Positions 51,919 to 60,961 of a DNA stretch of 64,000 bases are shown one piece after another. The stretch covers positions 868,001-932,000 of the forward strand of contig CAWAPS010000002.1 of the NCBI GenBank assembly GCA_963783945.1, written 5' to 3'. The position numbers were made by a program, and so were the translations under genes. The notes beneath the pieces are model-generated. The model ran no database searches. It was not told where the DNA came from and saw only the letters and a program-made list of their open reading frames with translations. This stretch comes from CAWAPS01 sp963783945 (lineage in GTDB: Bacteria; Actinomycetota; Acidimicrobiia; Acidimicrobiales; Palsa-688). The stretch's first letter is position 1, and the number at the start of each line of letters is the position of its first letter.

Positions 51919-52605
51919 ATGTACAAAGCGGCTGTTAGACGGATGATCCGCCGTAACGTGCGGGCCCTGCGCCGTGGTGATCTCGAGCCGCTCCTCGCGA
52001 GCTATGCCGAGGACGCGGTGCTCGTGTTCCCCGGGCAGAGCTCATGGGGCGGAATCCATCGTGGCAAGGCTGCCATCGAGGCGTTCCTGCGTCGGTTCAT
52101 CGACGCGAAGCTGATCGGGGAGGCCCACGAGATCCTCGTCAACGGACCGCCGTGGAGGACCCACGTCTGTGTCATATTTACTGACAAGGCGACGGACGAA
52201 GCCGGAGACGTTGTCTATGAGAATCGTGCAGTCCTCTACGCACGAGCGGTTTGGGGCAAGATCGTGTACCAAGAGGACTTCGAGGACACGCACAAGATCG
52301 ACGCGTTCGACAAGTACCTCGCCGAGCGCGCCGCGCCGAAGCTAATCGCTCGCGGCGCGACCGGAAATCCCGTACCGGTAGCGATCCGCTTGTCTCCTGG
52401 CCGGACCACAAGTACCCCACTCCGTTACAGATACTGGCCATGGGCGATCGTGCGAGCGAGAGACCGCGACCCCGGCGACACGCGCCTACCCGCTCACACT
52501 GTCAGTCGCTCTTCCACTGGGATGGCGCGGTTGAGGGTTTTGGGTGATGCGAGTCGAGGACGCTCGGGGCTGTTCAGAATCAGACAGGTCGACGGCCCGA
52601 CTTGA
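51919..52605 (+). CDS. SnoaL-like (NTF2-fold) protein with extended tail
   Basis: The ATG at 51919 after GAGGGAGAAAAG reads MYKAAVRRMIRRNVRALRRG, then DLEPLLASYAEDAVLVFPGQ, HRGKAAIEAFLRRFIDAKL and VVYENRAVLYARAVWGKIVY, a typical SnoaL-like domain of about 135 residues. The last 85 residues, from GNPVPVAIRL on, have no such order and are Arg-rich. The original stop may have been lost by frameshift or deletion. The reaction is unknown. Confidence 0.65.
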   Translation: MYKAAVRRMIRRNVRALRRGDLEPLLASYAEDAVLVFPGQSSWGGIHRGKAAIEAFLRRFIDAKLIGEAHEILVNGPPWRTHVCVIFTDKATDEAGDVVYENRAVLYARAVWGKIVYQEDFEDTHKIDAFDKYLAERAAPKLIARGATGNPVPVAIRLSPGRTTSTPLRYRYWPWAIVRARDRDPGDTRLPAHTVSRSSTGMARLRVLGDASRGRSGLFRIRQVDGPT

Positions 52606-52626
52606 CGCCATGGAGAGACTGGGGGG

Positions 52627-52797
52627 ATGGGACAGGTTGAGCAGCCGGCGACGATGGCGGACCTGACCGGTCGGGTAGTGGTGGTGACCGGCGGCGCGAG
52701 CGGGATCGGGCTGGGCATGGCTCAGTCGTTCCTGGCGGAGGGCGCTGACCCCTCCGGGCATCGCTCGGCCTTCATGGATGACATGTCGCCCACGTAG
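52627..52797 (+). pseudogene. SDR N-terminal relic
   Basis: The 56-codon frame reads ADLTGRVVVVTGGASGIGLG, then MAQSFLAEGADPSGHRSAF before a stop. TGGASGIG is the SDR cofactor loop. After GAD the sequence belongs to something else: on the minus strand, TQPYLQNIRTTASDLGIYVG looks coding. The point near 52749 is thus a join between two different broken genes. Confidence 0.65.
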
Positions 52798-52964
52798 ATG
52801 CCCAGGTCAGACGCCGTCGTCCGAATGTTCTGCAGATAAGGCTGCGTGCCCTCAGCCCGGCGGCGGTGCCCACTCTCGGTAGATGTCCGGTTCGTTCAAG
52901 ACATCACCAGCCTCGCGCGGACATGCTGACTGCAGGAAACGACACCCCACAGAGGAGGGACGTG

Positions 52965-53408
52965 ATGGAACCCCGCATCCACGTGATCACGCTCGCGGTC
53001 GACGATCTCGAACGAGCGCTCGCCTTCTACCGGGACGGTCTCGGGTTCGACTCGTCCGGCGTCGTCGGAACCGAGTTCCGCGACGACCACACCGGCGCCG
53101 CCGGCGCCATCGCCATGTTCAACCTTCAGGGTGGGCTCATCCTCACCGTCTACCCGCGCTCAGAGCTCGCCAAGGACGCCGGCGTGCCGTTCAGTCCGCC
53201 GAAGAGCGGCGAGTTCAGCATCGGGCATGCCGTCGCCAGCCGGGCAGACGTCGACGCGACGCTCGCCCGCGCCGAGACCGCCGGCGCTAGCGTCCTCGAC
53301 AAGCCACACGACCGACCGTGGGGCATCTACTCGGGGTACTTCCACGATCCCGACGGCCACCTCTGGGAGATCATGCACAACCCCGCGCTGGAACTCGACG
53401 CAGGGTAA
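52965..53408 (+). CDS. VOC family protein (glyoxalase-like)
   Basis: This 147-residue protein has two VOC modules: RIHVITLAVDDLERALAFYR, then DGLGFDSSGVVGTEF, FNLQGGLILTVYPRSELAKD, and GHAVASRADVDATLARAETA, ending GYFHDPDGHLWEIMHNPAL. The terminal Glu in HLWEIMHN is the metal-ligand position of many members. AGAGGAGGG precedes the ATG at 52965. It is a lone gene, common in actinobacteria, of unknown substrate. Confidence 0.85.
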   Translation: MEPRIHVITLAVDDLERALAFYRDGLGFDSSGVVGTEFRDDHTGAAGAIAMFNLQGGLILTVYPRSELAKDAGVPFSPPKSGEFSIGHAVASRADVDATLARAETAGASVLDKPHDRPWGIYSGYFHDPDGHLWEIMHNPALELDAG

Positions 53409-53717
53409 AGGCAACCCGTCTCGCTGAAGATCTCACCCGGAAACAGGTCCATTGGTTCCCCCGAGTCTCCCCGTGCCCGGGAACGTGGCAGCGACATAAG
53501 GCACAGCAGAGCATCGAGTGGTGATTATGGGAAAGAAGCCCGCTGGCGTAACTTCTCAAAGCGGAATCTCGGCGAAGCCGTGATGGAACAAGCTGGCACC
53601 CAGTAGCTGGCGGGGATCGATCGACCTAGGAAAAACGGCCCCTTACTTCCTGAAGGGGCAAGGAGTTATCCTGTGGCACGGGGACGCGGAGCATAGTAAT
53701 GGAATGGAGACTTCGAA
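53409..53717. other. Intergenic region with hairpin before GMC gene
   Basis: GCCCCTT at 53638-53644 and AAGGGGC at 53653-53659 form a perfect seven-base stem with an eight-base loop. It lies about 60 bp before the GMC start and may be a regulatory hairpin or the terminator of the VOC gene. No gene is supported in the 309 bases. Confidence 0.4.
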
Positions 53718-55364
53718 GTGACTGATGAGTATGACTTCATCGTCGTCGGAGCCGGTTCAGCCGGCGCGCCGCTCGCCGCGCGGCTGAGCGAATCACCCTC
53801 GCTAAAGGTGCTCCTGTTGGAAGCGGGTCCAGACTACGCGACGACCGAGGCTTTCCCGCCCGAGATCTTGAATGCCAGCGCAACAAGCGGCGCGATGCCG
53901 GGTAACCCTCACAACTGGCCGTTTGCGGCCAGCCTGACACCGGATCTTGCTTGGTCGGTCACCCGTGGAAAGGTTCTCGGCGGGTCGAGTTCGCTCAACG
54001 GGACGAACTTCGTTCGGGGCCGGAAGGAGGACTTTGCATGGTGGGTCGCCTGCGGGAACTCCGAATGGTCGTACGATAGCGTGCTCCCCTTCTACAAGAA
54101 GCAGGAGAACGACCTGCATTTTGGTGAGTCCGACATTCATGGTGGCAGTGGCCCGATGCCGGTCTACCGAGAGCTCAAGAACCTACATCCGGTGACGGAG
54201 GCGTTCTATCAAGCGTGCGCTGACCTCGGTTACGCAGAGGAATTCGACAAGAACGCCCAAACCCCTCCGGGATACGGTCCGATGCCACTCAACGCGGTCG
54301 ATGGCATGCGTATCAATACTGGAATCGCGTACGTCAATCCGGTACGGGAGCGACCGAATCTGACCGTGCAAGGGCACTCGACTGTTCGTAAGGTCCTGTT
54401 CCACGGTACGACTGCGATCGGTGTCGAGGTCGAGAGCCCTCGTGGCATCGAAGTGATACACGCAGGAGAGATCGTGCTGTCTGCAGGGGCGTTCAAGTCG
54501 CCGCATCTGTTGCTCCTTTCGGGAGTGGGACCGGCGGACGAGCTGAAGTCCGCCGGAATCGACATAGTGCTCGATCTGCCCGGCGTCGGAAAGTCGTTCA
54601 CCGATCACCCGGACATCGGTGTTACCTGGCAGCCCAAGAGGAAGCTGAGCAGCCCTGGTCAGCGTGATCTGTTCCAACCTGTGCTGAACTTCACCGCCTC
54701 CGGCTCCGACTATTTCGGAGACATTGAGATTCTGCCGCTTCTCAAGACCTTCACCGACATGTACCTCGCTGGTACCGGATCAAGACGGAACGCGCTCCTC
54801 AGCGTGGTGGGTCGATGCGCCGAAACGGTCTCAGCCATGAGAGGCACATCGATCCGGCGAACCCTCCAACAAGCTCGCCACCGGAATGATCTTTCTGTCG
54901 CCGTGCTGTTGGAGTCGGCGGAGTCCCGTGGCAACCTGACTCTCGTATCACCTGACCACCATATCCAGCCACGAATCGAGTACAACTATTTCGATAATGA
55001 ATCGGATAGACGACGAATGCGAGAGGGTATCCGGACGACGGTCGAACTACTGAAGAGCAAGGCCTTTCGTTCACTCCTGGGCCAAGATCCGGATCCGAGC
55101 GGTGACGACTTGCGTGACGACCGAAGGCTCGACTCTTGGATGGGATCAAATCTTGGGAGCGCAATCCACGCCTGTGGTACATGCAAGATGGGGCCGTCTC
55201 CGGAGGAAGGAGCCGTAGTCGATCAGTTCGCCCACGTTCACGGCGCGACCGCTTTGCGTTTGGTAGACACTGCGGTGTTTCCCCTTGCTCCCACTCGCGG
55301 GCCAGCGTGCACGGCGACGATGGTGGGGGAGCGAATCGCCGAGTTCATTAAGGCTGGTTCGTAG
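53718..55364 (+). CDS. GMC family oxidoreductase (choline-dehydrogenase-like)
   Basis: This 548-residue flavoprotein begins DEYDFIVVGAGSAGAPLAARL, then LLLEAGPDY, and has VTRGKVLGGSSSLNGTNFVR, the GMC signature 1, and GEIVLSAGAFKSPHLLLLSG, signature 2. The active-site His is in GSAIHACGTCKMGP. The second catalytic position is in PTRGPACTATMVGERIAEFI, where relatives usually have Asn before T..M; here it reads ACT, a difference worth checking. The GTG start at 53718 lacks a strong ribosome site. An SDR relic and a zinc alcohol dehydrogenase follow, suggesting alcohol catabolism. Confidence 0.85.
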   Translation: MTDEYDFIVVGAGSAGAPLAARLSESPSLKVLLLEAGPDYATTEAFPPEILNASATSGAMPGNPHNWPFAASLTPDLAWSVTRGKVLGGSSSLNGTNFVRGRKEDFAWWVACGNSEWSYDSVLPFYKKQENDLHFGESDIHGGSGPMPVYRELKNLHPVTEAFYQACADLGYAEEFDKNAQTPPGYGPMPLNAVDGMRINTGIAYVNPVRERPNLTVQGHSTVRKVLFHGTTAIGVEVESPRGIEVIHAGEIVLSAGAFKSPHLLLLSGVGPADELKSAGIDIVLDLPGVGKSFTDHPDIGVTWQPKRKLSSPGQRDLFQPVLNFTASGSDYFGDIEILPLLKTFTDMYLAGTGSRRNALLSVVGRCAETVSAMRGTSIRRTLQQARHRNDLSVAVLLESAESRGNLTLVSPDHHIQPRIEYNYFDNESDRRRMREGIRTTVELLKSKAFRSLLGQDPDPSGDDLRDDRRLDSWMGSNLGSAIHACGTCKMGPSPEEGAVVDQFAHVHGATALRLVDTAVFPLAPTRGPACTATMVGERIAEFIKAGS

Positions 55365-55467
55365 CACGAGGTCGAATCTCGCGCCTCTCACGTGGTCGCG
55401 CCCGGAGGTAGGCGTCCGCAAAGTGAGCGGTGATTACACAACTATCCTCTCAGTCGAGGAGGTCGCG

Positions 55468-55566
55468 ATGTTTCGGCTCTCTGGTCGCTGCGTTATACCT
55501 ACCGGAGTAGGAAACCGATCGGCGGCGGAGAGAGCTGCTCAGGTCACGGCTGAAGAAGGACCTTGA
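55468..55566 (+). pseudogene. SDR N-terminal relic
   Basis: GAGGAGG precedes ATG 55468. The 32 codons read MFRLSGRCVIPTGVGNRSAA then ERAAQVTAEEGP. This is the start of an SDR (MFxLxGRVxVVTGAGxGIGxAIA), with the cofactor glycines partly lost. The frame stops in the 3' end of the alcohol dehydrogenase on the other strand. It is a decayed fragment. Confidence 0.5.
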
Positions 55567-56548
55567 CCTGACGAGTCGCCCCGTTGGAGAGGTCATCGAA
55601 CCAGTGTTGTGCTTGGTCGAGCTCGGCAACCGTAGTGATGAAGCCATCCCTGACCACATCTGACTCCAAACAGTCAATCGCACTCGCGAAGTCGCTGTCG
55701 GTGTACGCCAAGGATCCGAATATTCGCAGGGCCTTGCTCACCAAGACAGCACTTGGTACAGAAGAAGGAGTCGTTGTGATACCGATAACCACCACCCGCC
55801 CCCCCGACTCCGCAAGGGCGATAGCCGACCGTAACCCATTGGGATGACCAGAGCAGTCAAACACGATCGTGGGACGCCCGCCCAACTGGCTGACCGCAGA
55901 ATCATCAGTGTCGGTCGAGCTGACCAGGAAGCCCATATCGCAAGCGGTCTGGCGACGCTCGAATACCGGCTCGATAACCAACACGTCCTCGCAGCGATGA
56001 AACCGGAGGGCGATCGCCGTCAAGATACCGATCGGTCCAGCGCCTAGGACGGCGCATCTTGTCCCTGGGGCCGGTGAAGCTATCCGGACGGCATGCATCC
56101 CGACAGCCAAGGGCTCCACCAAGGCCCCCTGCTCGTCGGATATCGAGGTGGGCAACCGAAACAGTCTCGACTGGCGGGCGACGACCGTCTCGGCGAAAGC
56201 ACCGTAGGTTGAACCCAGCCCAATCCCCCCACTGATGCCTACGACACAGAGCTCCGTTGAGCCGGTAGTACAATCAGTGCAGACCCCACATGGTTCCAAG
56301 GGATTGACGACGACCCGGTCGTCAACGGCCCATCCTGAAACTTCTGCACCCAATTCCTCGATCACGCCCATGAACTCGTGGCCCATGACAACTCCGGCCG
56401 GCACTGTGGGAGAGGACCGCATATGCAGGTCTGATCCGCAGACCCCGCAGAAGCGCACCCGGATCCGCACCTGATCAGGTTCCAACACCGGCGAAGGTAG
56501 CTCTAACACCTCAAGCCTTCGCTCTTGACTGATTGCAACAACCCGCAT
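55544..56548 (-). CDS. Zinc-dependent alcohol dehydrogenase (MDR family)
   Basis: This 334-residue medium-chain dehydrogenase has GVCGSDLHMRSS and GHEFMG (catalytic zinc), and PCGVCTDCTTGSTELC with the four Cys of structural zinc. The NAD site is LGAGPIGILTAIAL, and the adenine-pocket end is VLVIEPVFERR. It resembles threonine/sorbitol-type dehydrogenases. It is convergent with the GMC oxidoreductase gene and may oxidise an alcohol from the same pathway. The ATG at 56548 has AGGGAGATC upstream. Confidence 0.88.
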   Translation of the reverse strand: MRVVAISQERRLEVLELPSPVLEPDQVRIRVRFCGVCGSDLHMRSSPTVPAGVVMGHEFMGVIEELGAEVSGWAVDDRVVVNPLEPCGVCTDCTTGSTELCVVGISGGIGLGSTYGAFAETVVARQSRLFRLPTSISDEQGALVEPLAVGMHAVRIASPAPGTRCAVLGAGPIGILTAIALRFHRCEDVLVIEPVFERRQTACDMGFLVSSTDTDDSAVSQLGGRPTIVFDCSGHPNGLRSAIALAESGGRVVVIGITTTPSSVPSAVLVSKALRIFGSLAYTDSDFASAIDCLESDVVRDGFITTVAELDQAQHWFDDLSNGATRQVKVLLQP

Positions 56549-56929
56549 CAGATCTCCCTTCAGCGAGGACGACCCACTGTATCAAGGGCCTCGGTAATGC
56601 TTAGTTGGCCGGGCCTGACGCAGCCGGGACCTTCGCACGAAGATCGAACCGCTCTGTTCGAGGCTTCCGTATGGCGCCGGTTGTCGGGTCCGTCTCGGGG
56701 TCGACGAGCGGCCTCGTTCACCGGACAGGGGCCGAAGTACCCGCCGAAGCCCATGCGGATGAGCAGAGTGAACCCGCCCAGAGCAGGAGTCCTGCCACGA
56801 TCGGTAGCGCCCCATGCATCGGGTCTATGCCGGTACCCGAGGGGTGGCGATGCCGGCGGGCGGGGGCTACTGTTGAGGAGTCATTCGGACGAAGTTACAT
56901 CTGGTTACATAAGGCAAGGGGGGTTGTCC
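56549..56929. other. Intergenic region before second binding-protein gene
   Basis: An open frame runs through these 381 bases into the lipoprotein but has shadow-like composition. Near the gene, GTTACAT occurs twice at 56894 and 56904, ten bases apart, a possible activator site. AAGGCAAGGGGGG is the ribosome site of the next gene. No gene is supported. Confidence 0.45.
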
Positions 56930-58207
56930 GTGGATCGTGTTCATATCCGCGTCTGTTGCCGGCGGAACTTCGGAGGAAGCCGTCGAAGGGCAAGACGAGC
57001 TGTCTCCGTGGCTCTGCTCGCGGCATTGCTGCTCGCTGCGTGTAGCTCGTCGGCGAAGAGTTCCAGCGGCAGTAGCTCGTCGGCGAAGAGTTCCAGCGGC
57101 AGTTTGAGTAGTGGGACGAGCGCCGCCCGCGGCACGCCAATCGTGATCGGCAACCTCGGCAGCTACTCTGGGGTCGAGGGCTCCTCAATTGGGGCAGCCA
57201 AGCCGGCCATCAAGGCGTGGGCTGCCTCGGTCAACGCGAGCGGGGGCATCGACGGCCATCCGATCGACCTCATAATAAAAGAGGACGGCGATTCTCCTTC
57301 CGCCGGTCTGGCCGATGCCAAAGCGCTTCTCCAGGATCATGTAGTTGCCATGGTCGGCGACTGGAGCGACACGGACACGGCGTGGGCGCCGCTCTTCGAG
57401 CAGGCCGGTGTACCTATCATCGGTGGGGGACCTTCTGCGCCTGACTTGAAAAGTGATCCGTTGTTCTTTCCAGCACAGACCAGCGTTGCTTATGCAGAGT
57501 ACGGTGCACTTGATGCGGCCAAGCTCGGCGGGGCTACCAAGATAGCGGTCCCCTATTGTGCTGAAGTCGCCCAGTGCGCTCTTGGGGTGACCCTCGGCAA
57601 ACAAGTTGCTCCCGAGCTCGGGATGCAACTGGTTTACGCTGGTGCGTTCTCGTCGAGTTCGCCCGACCTGACGCCACAATGCCTGGCAGCGAGAAACAGT
57701 GGCGCCACCGGGGTGGAGCCTTCGGCGACGGCGGATGAAGATCTGCATTTCGCCGAGGCCTGCTACGAGCAGGGGTGGAAGCCGATCTATGAAGTCTCCG
57801 ATACGTCAGTGTCGGACCAGTGGCTCGGCGTTCCAGCCTTCAACAAGCTGTACTCAGAACAGGGGGACGCGCCTTGGTTTGACACGTCGACCCCCGCCTT
57901 GAAGGCATTCCACGCCGATATCTCTAAGTACGCGCCAGGGACGGCGTTCGACCCAGCTACGATCGAATCTTGGGCCACAGGGGAGCTGTTTCAGGCTGCT
58001 GTAGCGGCCTCGGGTTCCTCCACCGTCACGACGGCGTCGATCCTTGCGGGCCTGTATAACCTGCACAACGATACGCTAGGAGGCGTGGCACCCCCACTTA
58101 GCTTTACGCGGGGGCAGGACGCAGCCGTCAAGTGCTTCTTTATCGTGGGCATACACGACGGCAACTGGACTGAGCCGCAAGGCTTGAAGACGGGGTGTGC
58201 ACCATAG
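56930..58207 (+). CDS. ABC transporter substrate-binding lipoprotein (LivJ-type)
   Basis: This 425-residue protein has a long Arg-rich start (RVHIRVCCRRNFGGSRRRAR), then AVSVALLAALLLAAC with lipobox LLAAC, and a Ser-rich linker. The mature part reads IVIGNLGSYSGVEGSSIGAA, ASGGIDGHPIDLIIKEDGDS, AMVGDWSDTDTAWAPLFEQA and GVPIIGGG, the type I branched-chain-amino-acid-type binding fold. It would bind an amino acid or organic acid. Its permease gene follows at once but is truncated and frameshifted, so the transporter is probably dead or uses other subunits. GTG 56930 is chosen for its AAGGGGGG site. Confidence 0.85.
   Translation: MDRVHIRVCCRRNFGGSRRRARRAVSVALLAALLLAACSSSAKSSSGSSSSAKSSSGSLSSGTSAARGTPIVIGNLGSYSGVEGSSIGAAKPAIKAWAASVNASGGIDGHPIDLIIKEDGDSPSAGLADAKALLQDHVVAMVGDWSDTDTAWAPLFEQAGVPIIGGGPSAPDLKSDPLFFPAQTSVAYAEYGALDAAKLGGATKIAVPYCAEVAQCALGVTLGKQVAPELGMQLVYAGAFSSSSPDLTPQCLAARNSGATGVEPSATADEDLHFAEACYEQGWKPIYEVSDTSVSDQWLGVPAFNKLYSEQGDAPWFDTSTPALKAFHADISKYAPGTAFDPATIESWATGELFQAAVAASGSSTVTTASILAGLYNLHNDTLGGVAPPLSFTRGQDAAVKCFFIVGIHDGNWTEPQGLKTGCAP
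57044..57103 (+). repeat. Perfect 30-bp tandem duplication in the lipoprotein linker
   Basis: Two identical 30-bp units at 57044-57073 and 57074-57103 encode SSSAKSSSGS twice right after the lipobox Cys. The identical bases point to a very recent slippage or duplication. The linker holds the binding domain away from the membrane, so a change in length is probably tolerated. Confidence 0.85.
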
Positions 58208-58208
58208 C

Positions 58209-58436
58209 GTGAAAGGCCTGCTGCTATTCCTGATTGTCGGTGTGACCACCGGCGCGGTATATGGCTTGGTGGGTATCGGTCTGGCAACTCACATATAGGA
58301 CGTCAGGTATCTTCATTTTTGCTCACGGAGCTCAGGCCACGGTTGGCGCTTACACCTTCTACGAACTCCGGATCACATTGGGTCTGCCGTGGCCGTCGGC
58401 ACTGGCCAGGAGCTGGGGGTTCCTGATCGACAAGTC
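58209..58436 (+). pseudogene. LivH-type ABC permease, truncated and frameshifted
   Basis: GTG 58209 reads KGLLLFLIVGVTTGAVYGLV, GIGLATHI, then a stop at 58296. In another frame the family sequence goes on: YRTSGIFIFAHGAQATVGAY, then LRITLGLPWPSALAR. The pattern TTGAVYGLVxxGL followed by YRxSGxFxFAHG is the LivH start. Near 58436 permease homology ends and transposon-type relics begin. More than 220 residues are missing. Confidence 0.75.
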
Positions 58437-58441
58437 GTCGT

Positions 58442-58714
58442 CTATGCGGCCATCGTGCTGATGGCGAGGTCGTCGAAGAGAGTGTGCATGTTGAGGCGGA
58501 GGGCTTCGAAGTCGCGGTCGATAGCGGTCCCAGGTGGCTGGTGGTCGGCCGCGGCGGGTACGCGGAACCCGGCCATGATCGGGGCGAAGACCTGCTCGCG
58601 CAGGGTTAGTATGGCGACGACTGTTCGGGCCGTGGGAGGTAGTACCTGGTAGCGGTGGCTGCGGCCGATCTTGGTGAGGAGGTTGTGGCCGCGGAGTGTG
58701 CGGATGTCGTACGC
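58442..58714 (-). pseudogene. Winged-helix-like gene fragment, probably transposon-associated
   Basis: The frame reads AYDIRTLRGHNLLTKIGRSH, then RYQVLPPTARTVVAILTLRE and QVFAPIMAGF. YDxRxLRxxxLxxxIGxxHRYxVxPxG is a winged-helix pattern found in mobile-element proteins and some orphan actinobacterial proteins. It is cut off at its 5' side exactly where the oppositely oriented coiled-coil fragment begins. It is the 3' part of a larger gene. Confidence 0.5.
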
Positions 58715-58948
58715 GGCTTGACAGGCCCGCTGCTCGACCAACTCGAGCAGCGCACCGCCCAGCTGGAAGCCGACAACCACCGGCTGCGCCAACAGCTCAC
58801 CCGCGCACAAGCCGAGACCCGGGAGCTCACCGACACCCTCGAGGCCGCCCGAGCCATGAACCGCCAGCTCGTGAACGAGCTCAACCGCCCGGACACCTCC
58901 CCGCCAGCCGACATTGGCCGGTCGCGAGGCACGCGCCGGCGGACGTGA
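58715..58948 (+). pseudogene. Coiled-coil fragment resembling transposon-associated DUF6262 proteins
   Basis: The frame reads LTGPLLDQLEQRTAQLEADN, HRLRQQLTRAQAETRELTDT and LEAARAMNRQLVNELN, then a stop. This is the C-terminal coiled coil of small proteins that accompany phage-integrase-type transposases (DUF6262/TnpC-like). No integrase is next to it. It abuts the winged-helix fragment base to base, so the join was made by recombination. Confidence 0.5.
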
Positions 58949-59263
58949 CCACTGGAGGGCAACCGTGCGGGTATGGCACTTCCGCCTTGGCCCGCAGCGA
59001 CAGATTGATCTGGTTCCACGTGGTCACCCTGAGTGAGGTTGGCCTGCCGGCTGGGTCGGTCGCATGCTGGCCGGCGTTCGTCCTTATCCGTCGATCTGGC
59101 GTGATGAAAGCTGCCGGACTGATCGGACACCGGACGCGCAGATGAAGTAATCGGGCGCGCTCGCTGTGGCAAGCGGAAGCGGCTTGTGTCGGTCCGATAA
59201 GCGTCACCGAGCCGGCGTTTAAGGGCGACCTCGACCTGGCAATTGGCCACTGAGCCTTTACGA
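58949..59263. other. Intergenic region, no supported gene
   Basis: The 315 bases after the transposon-like relics carry open frames on both strands without family-like sequence. It probably includes the 3' region of the MFS gene transcript and remains of the mobile element. Nothing more can be supported. Confidence 0.4.
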
Positions 59264-60961
59264 TCAGGCGCTGAGACTCATCTTGGCCATCTCGGCCTGG
59301 ATTATGGCCTCGTGGGCCTCTTCGTCAATCTTTGCACCCTTGGGTGACCAGCGGCCCCGCATGAGCGGCACGGTCAAGAGGAAGAAGATCATTCCTCCGA
59401 AGCAGATCCAGTACCAGTTCTTCCACTGGTTGGGCTCCTCCTTGGCGGCACTCGCCACGGTAACTCGATGGGCGTCGAGGAACGCCAAGGCCGGAGTCAG
59501 CCCCGGGCCGGCGTTCTGGAGCTGAGCGAGCGTCTGCCGGTAGTTCGGGCCGAGGATCTCCTGCGCTTCGGCCAGCGCGGCAGGAGTGACGTCATTCTGG
59601 ATCTCCGTTAGAAGGGGCACGATCGCCGGATGAGCTTCGATGGCGGCGACTTGCGGTGCGTATTGCGCCGCGTAGGCCTTGCTCTCGGCCCCGTATGTGA
59701 CCAGCGGCGTGACCGAGTGGACCACCACCGGGAGCAACAGATACGACGCGAAGACGACCGTCCGGGCGACCCCGCCCCATACTGACAGACCCGTCGCGGT
59801 CAGCGCCGGGTTGCGGGCCTCGACGGTCTCGGTGAAGCTGGCGATCCACGGTACGTAGGCAGCGCCTAGGCAGAACGTGAGCGCACCCGACAGCACGGCT
59901 AGGTGGTAGTAACTGGTCGGATGGCCTATCTGCTGCAGGTAGAGGACCATCATGACGGCGGCCGCCCCACCGCCTGCGACCATGACCGGTTTCCTGACCC
60001 GGAGCCTGTCGGAGATGATCCCGCAGAGGATCACCGCGATGACATTAGACCCCCACATCCAGTTGCCGAGCGCGTTGCCGTTGTGCACTGAGAATCCGAA
60101 GACGGTCGTGAAGTAGATCAAAGCGAAGCCGACGGCGGTTGAGTAGAAGAGGAGGAACATGGTTATGCCGAGCGCCGAGATGATCACGTCGGCTTTGAGC
60201 AGCTGGCCGAACGGGTTGCGCAGCGACGCCACTGTATCGATGCCTTTGGCCTTGGCCTCGATGAGAGCGCGGTCGTGGATAGTCACCATGAGCTGGTCGC
60301 GTAGTCCCGGTGACAGCTCGCGCAGCCAGATGCCTGCGATTACGAAGACCACCAACCCGACGGTCCCGGCGATCTTGTACTCGTGCACCCAGAAGGCCGG
60401 GCTGGGGTTCGCGCCGATGGTGTGGCTGGCCACGACAAATACGATCAGGCTTCCGACCACCGGACCGCTGGTCCAAAAGCCCATGGCTGTGGCTCGTCCC
60501 ACCTGTGGTGAGAAGTCCCTGATTAGGGCTGCGGTGGCGACTATGCAGGCGCCCTCGACTAGAAAGACGAGGTAGCTGAGGAAGGTGAATTCCCATTTGC
60601 TCGTCGAGGCCGGGATCACGAATGTCACCATGACTCCGATTATCAACAAGCCGGCGACGATCAGGTTGGTGCGGCCCACCCTGTCGGCGATTCCACCGAA
60701 CAGCGAGCCGAACGCCCCAATCAAGCTTGCGACCGCCCGGGTGTACACGAAGAACGTGAAGCTCATATGCAGTTTGACCAGGAGCAAAGTAGAAACCGAG
60801 GCGGTAACGGACAGCTCGTAGTAGAGCGTGGCCGTGCAAAGGACCGTGAGGCCGATGAGGAACACGCGACGCGTGGTATCGGGATAGCTGTCGAGGTCCC
60901 GGTTCCACAGCCTGGCCAATCTGTAAGCCTTGAGACCAGCGCTGGTTGCCGTCGCGCTCAT
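59264..60961 (-). CDS. MFS transporter
   Basis: This 565-residue protein has twelve or more membrane helices. The loop 2-3 motif is GGIADRVGRTNLIVAGLLII and the matching motif in the second half is CGIISDRLRVRKPVMVAGGG. GFWTSGPVVGSLIVFVVASH is helix 5. A long loop near residues 430-510, rich in Ala and charged residues, is unusual and may be extracytoplasmic. The ATG at 60961 has GGAAGGA upstream. It resembles aromatic-acid or metabolite carriers; the substrate is unknown. Confidence 0.85.
   Translation of the reverse strand: MSATATSAGLKAYRLARLWNRDLDSYPDTTRRVFLIGLTVLCTATLYYELSVTASVSTLLLVKLHMSFTFFVYTRAVASLIGAFGSLFGGIADRVGRTNLIVAGLLIIGVMVTFVIPASTSKWEFTFLSYLVFLVEGACIVATAALIRDFSPQVGRATAMGFWTSGPVVGSLIVFVVASHTIGANPSPAFWVHEYKIAGTVGLVVFVIAGIWLRELSPGLRDQLMVTIHDRALIEAKAKGIDTVASLRNPFGQLLKADVIISALGITMFLLFYSTAVGFALIYFTTVFGFSVHNGNALGNWMWGSNVIAVILCGIISDRLRVRKPVMVAGGGAAAVMMVLYLQQIGHPTSYYHLAVLSGALTFCLGAAYVPWIASFTETVEARNPALTATGLSVWGGVARTVVFASYLLLPVVVHSVTPLVTYGAESKAYAAQYAPQVAAIEAHPAIVPLLTEIQNDVTPAALAEAQEILGPNYRQTLAQLQNAGPGLTPALAFLDAHRVTVASAAKEEPNQWKNWYWICFGGMIFFLLTVPLMRGRWSPKGAKIDEEAHEAIIQAEMAKMSLSA

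Noticed and set aside
56525..56929. An N-terminal extension of the second binding lipoprotein
   Set aside because: It has no ribosome site, would bury the signal peptide and lipobox, and overlaps the start of the alcohol dehydrogenase.
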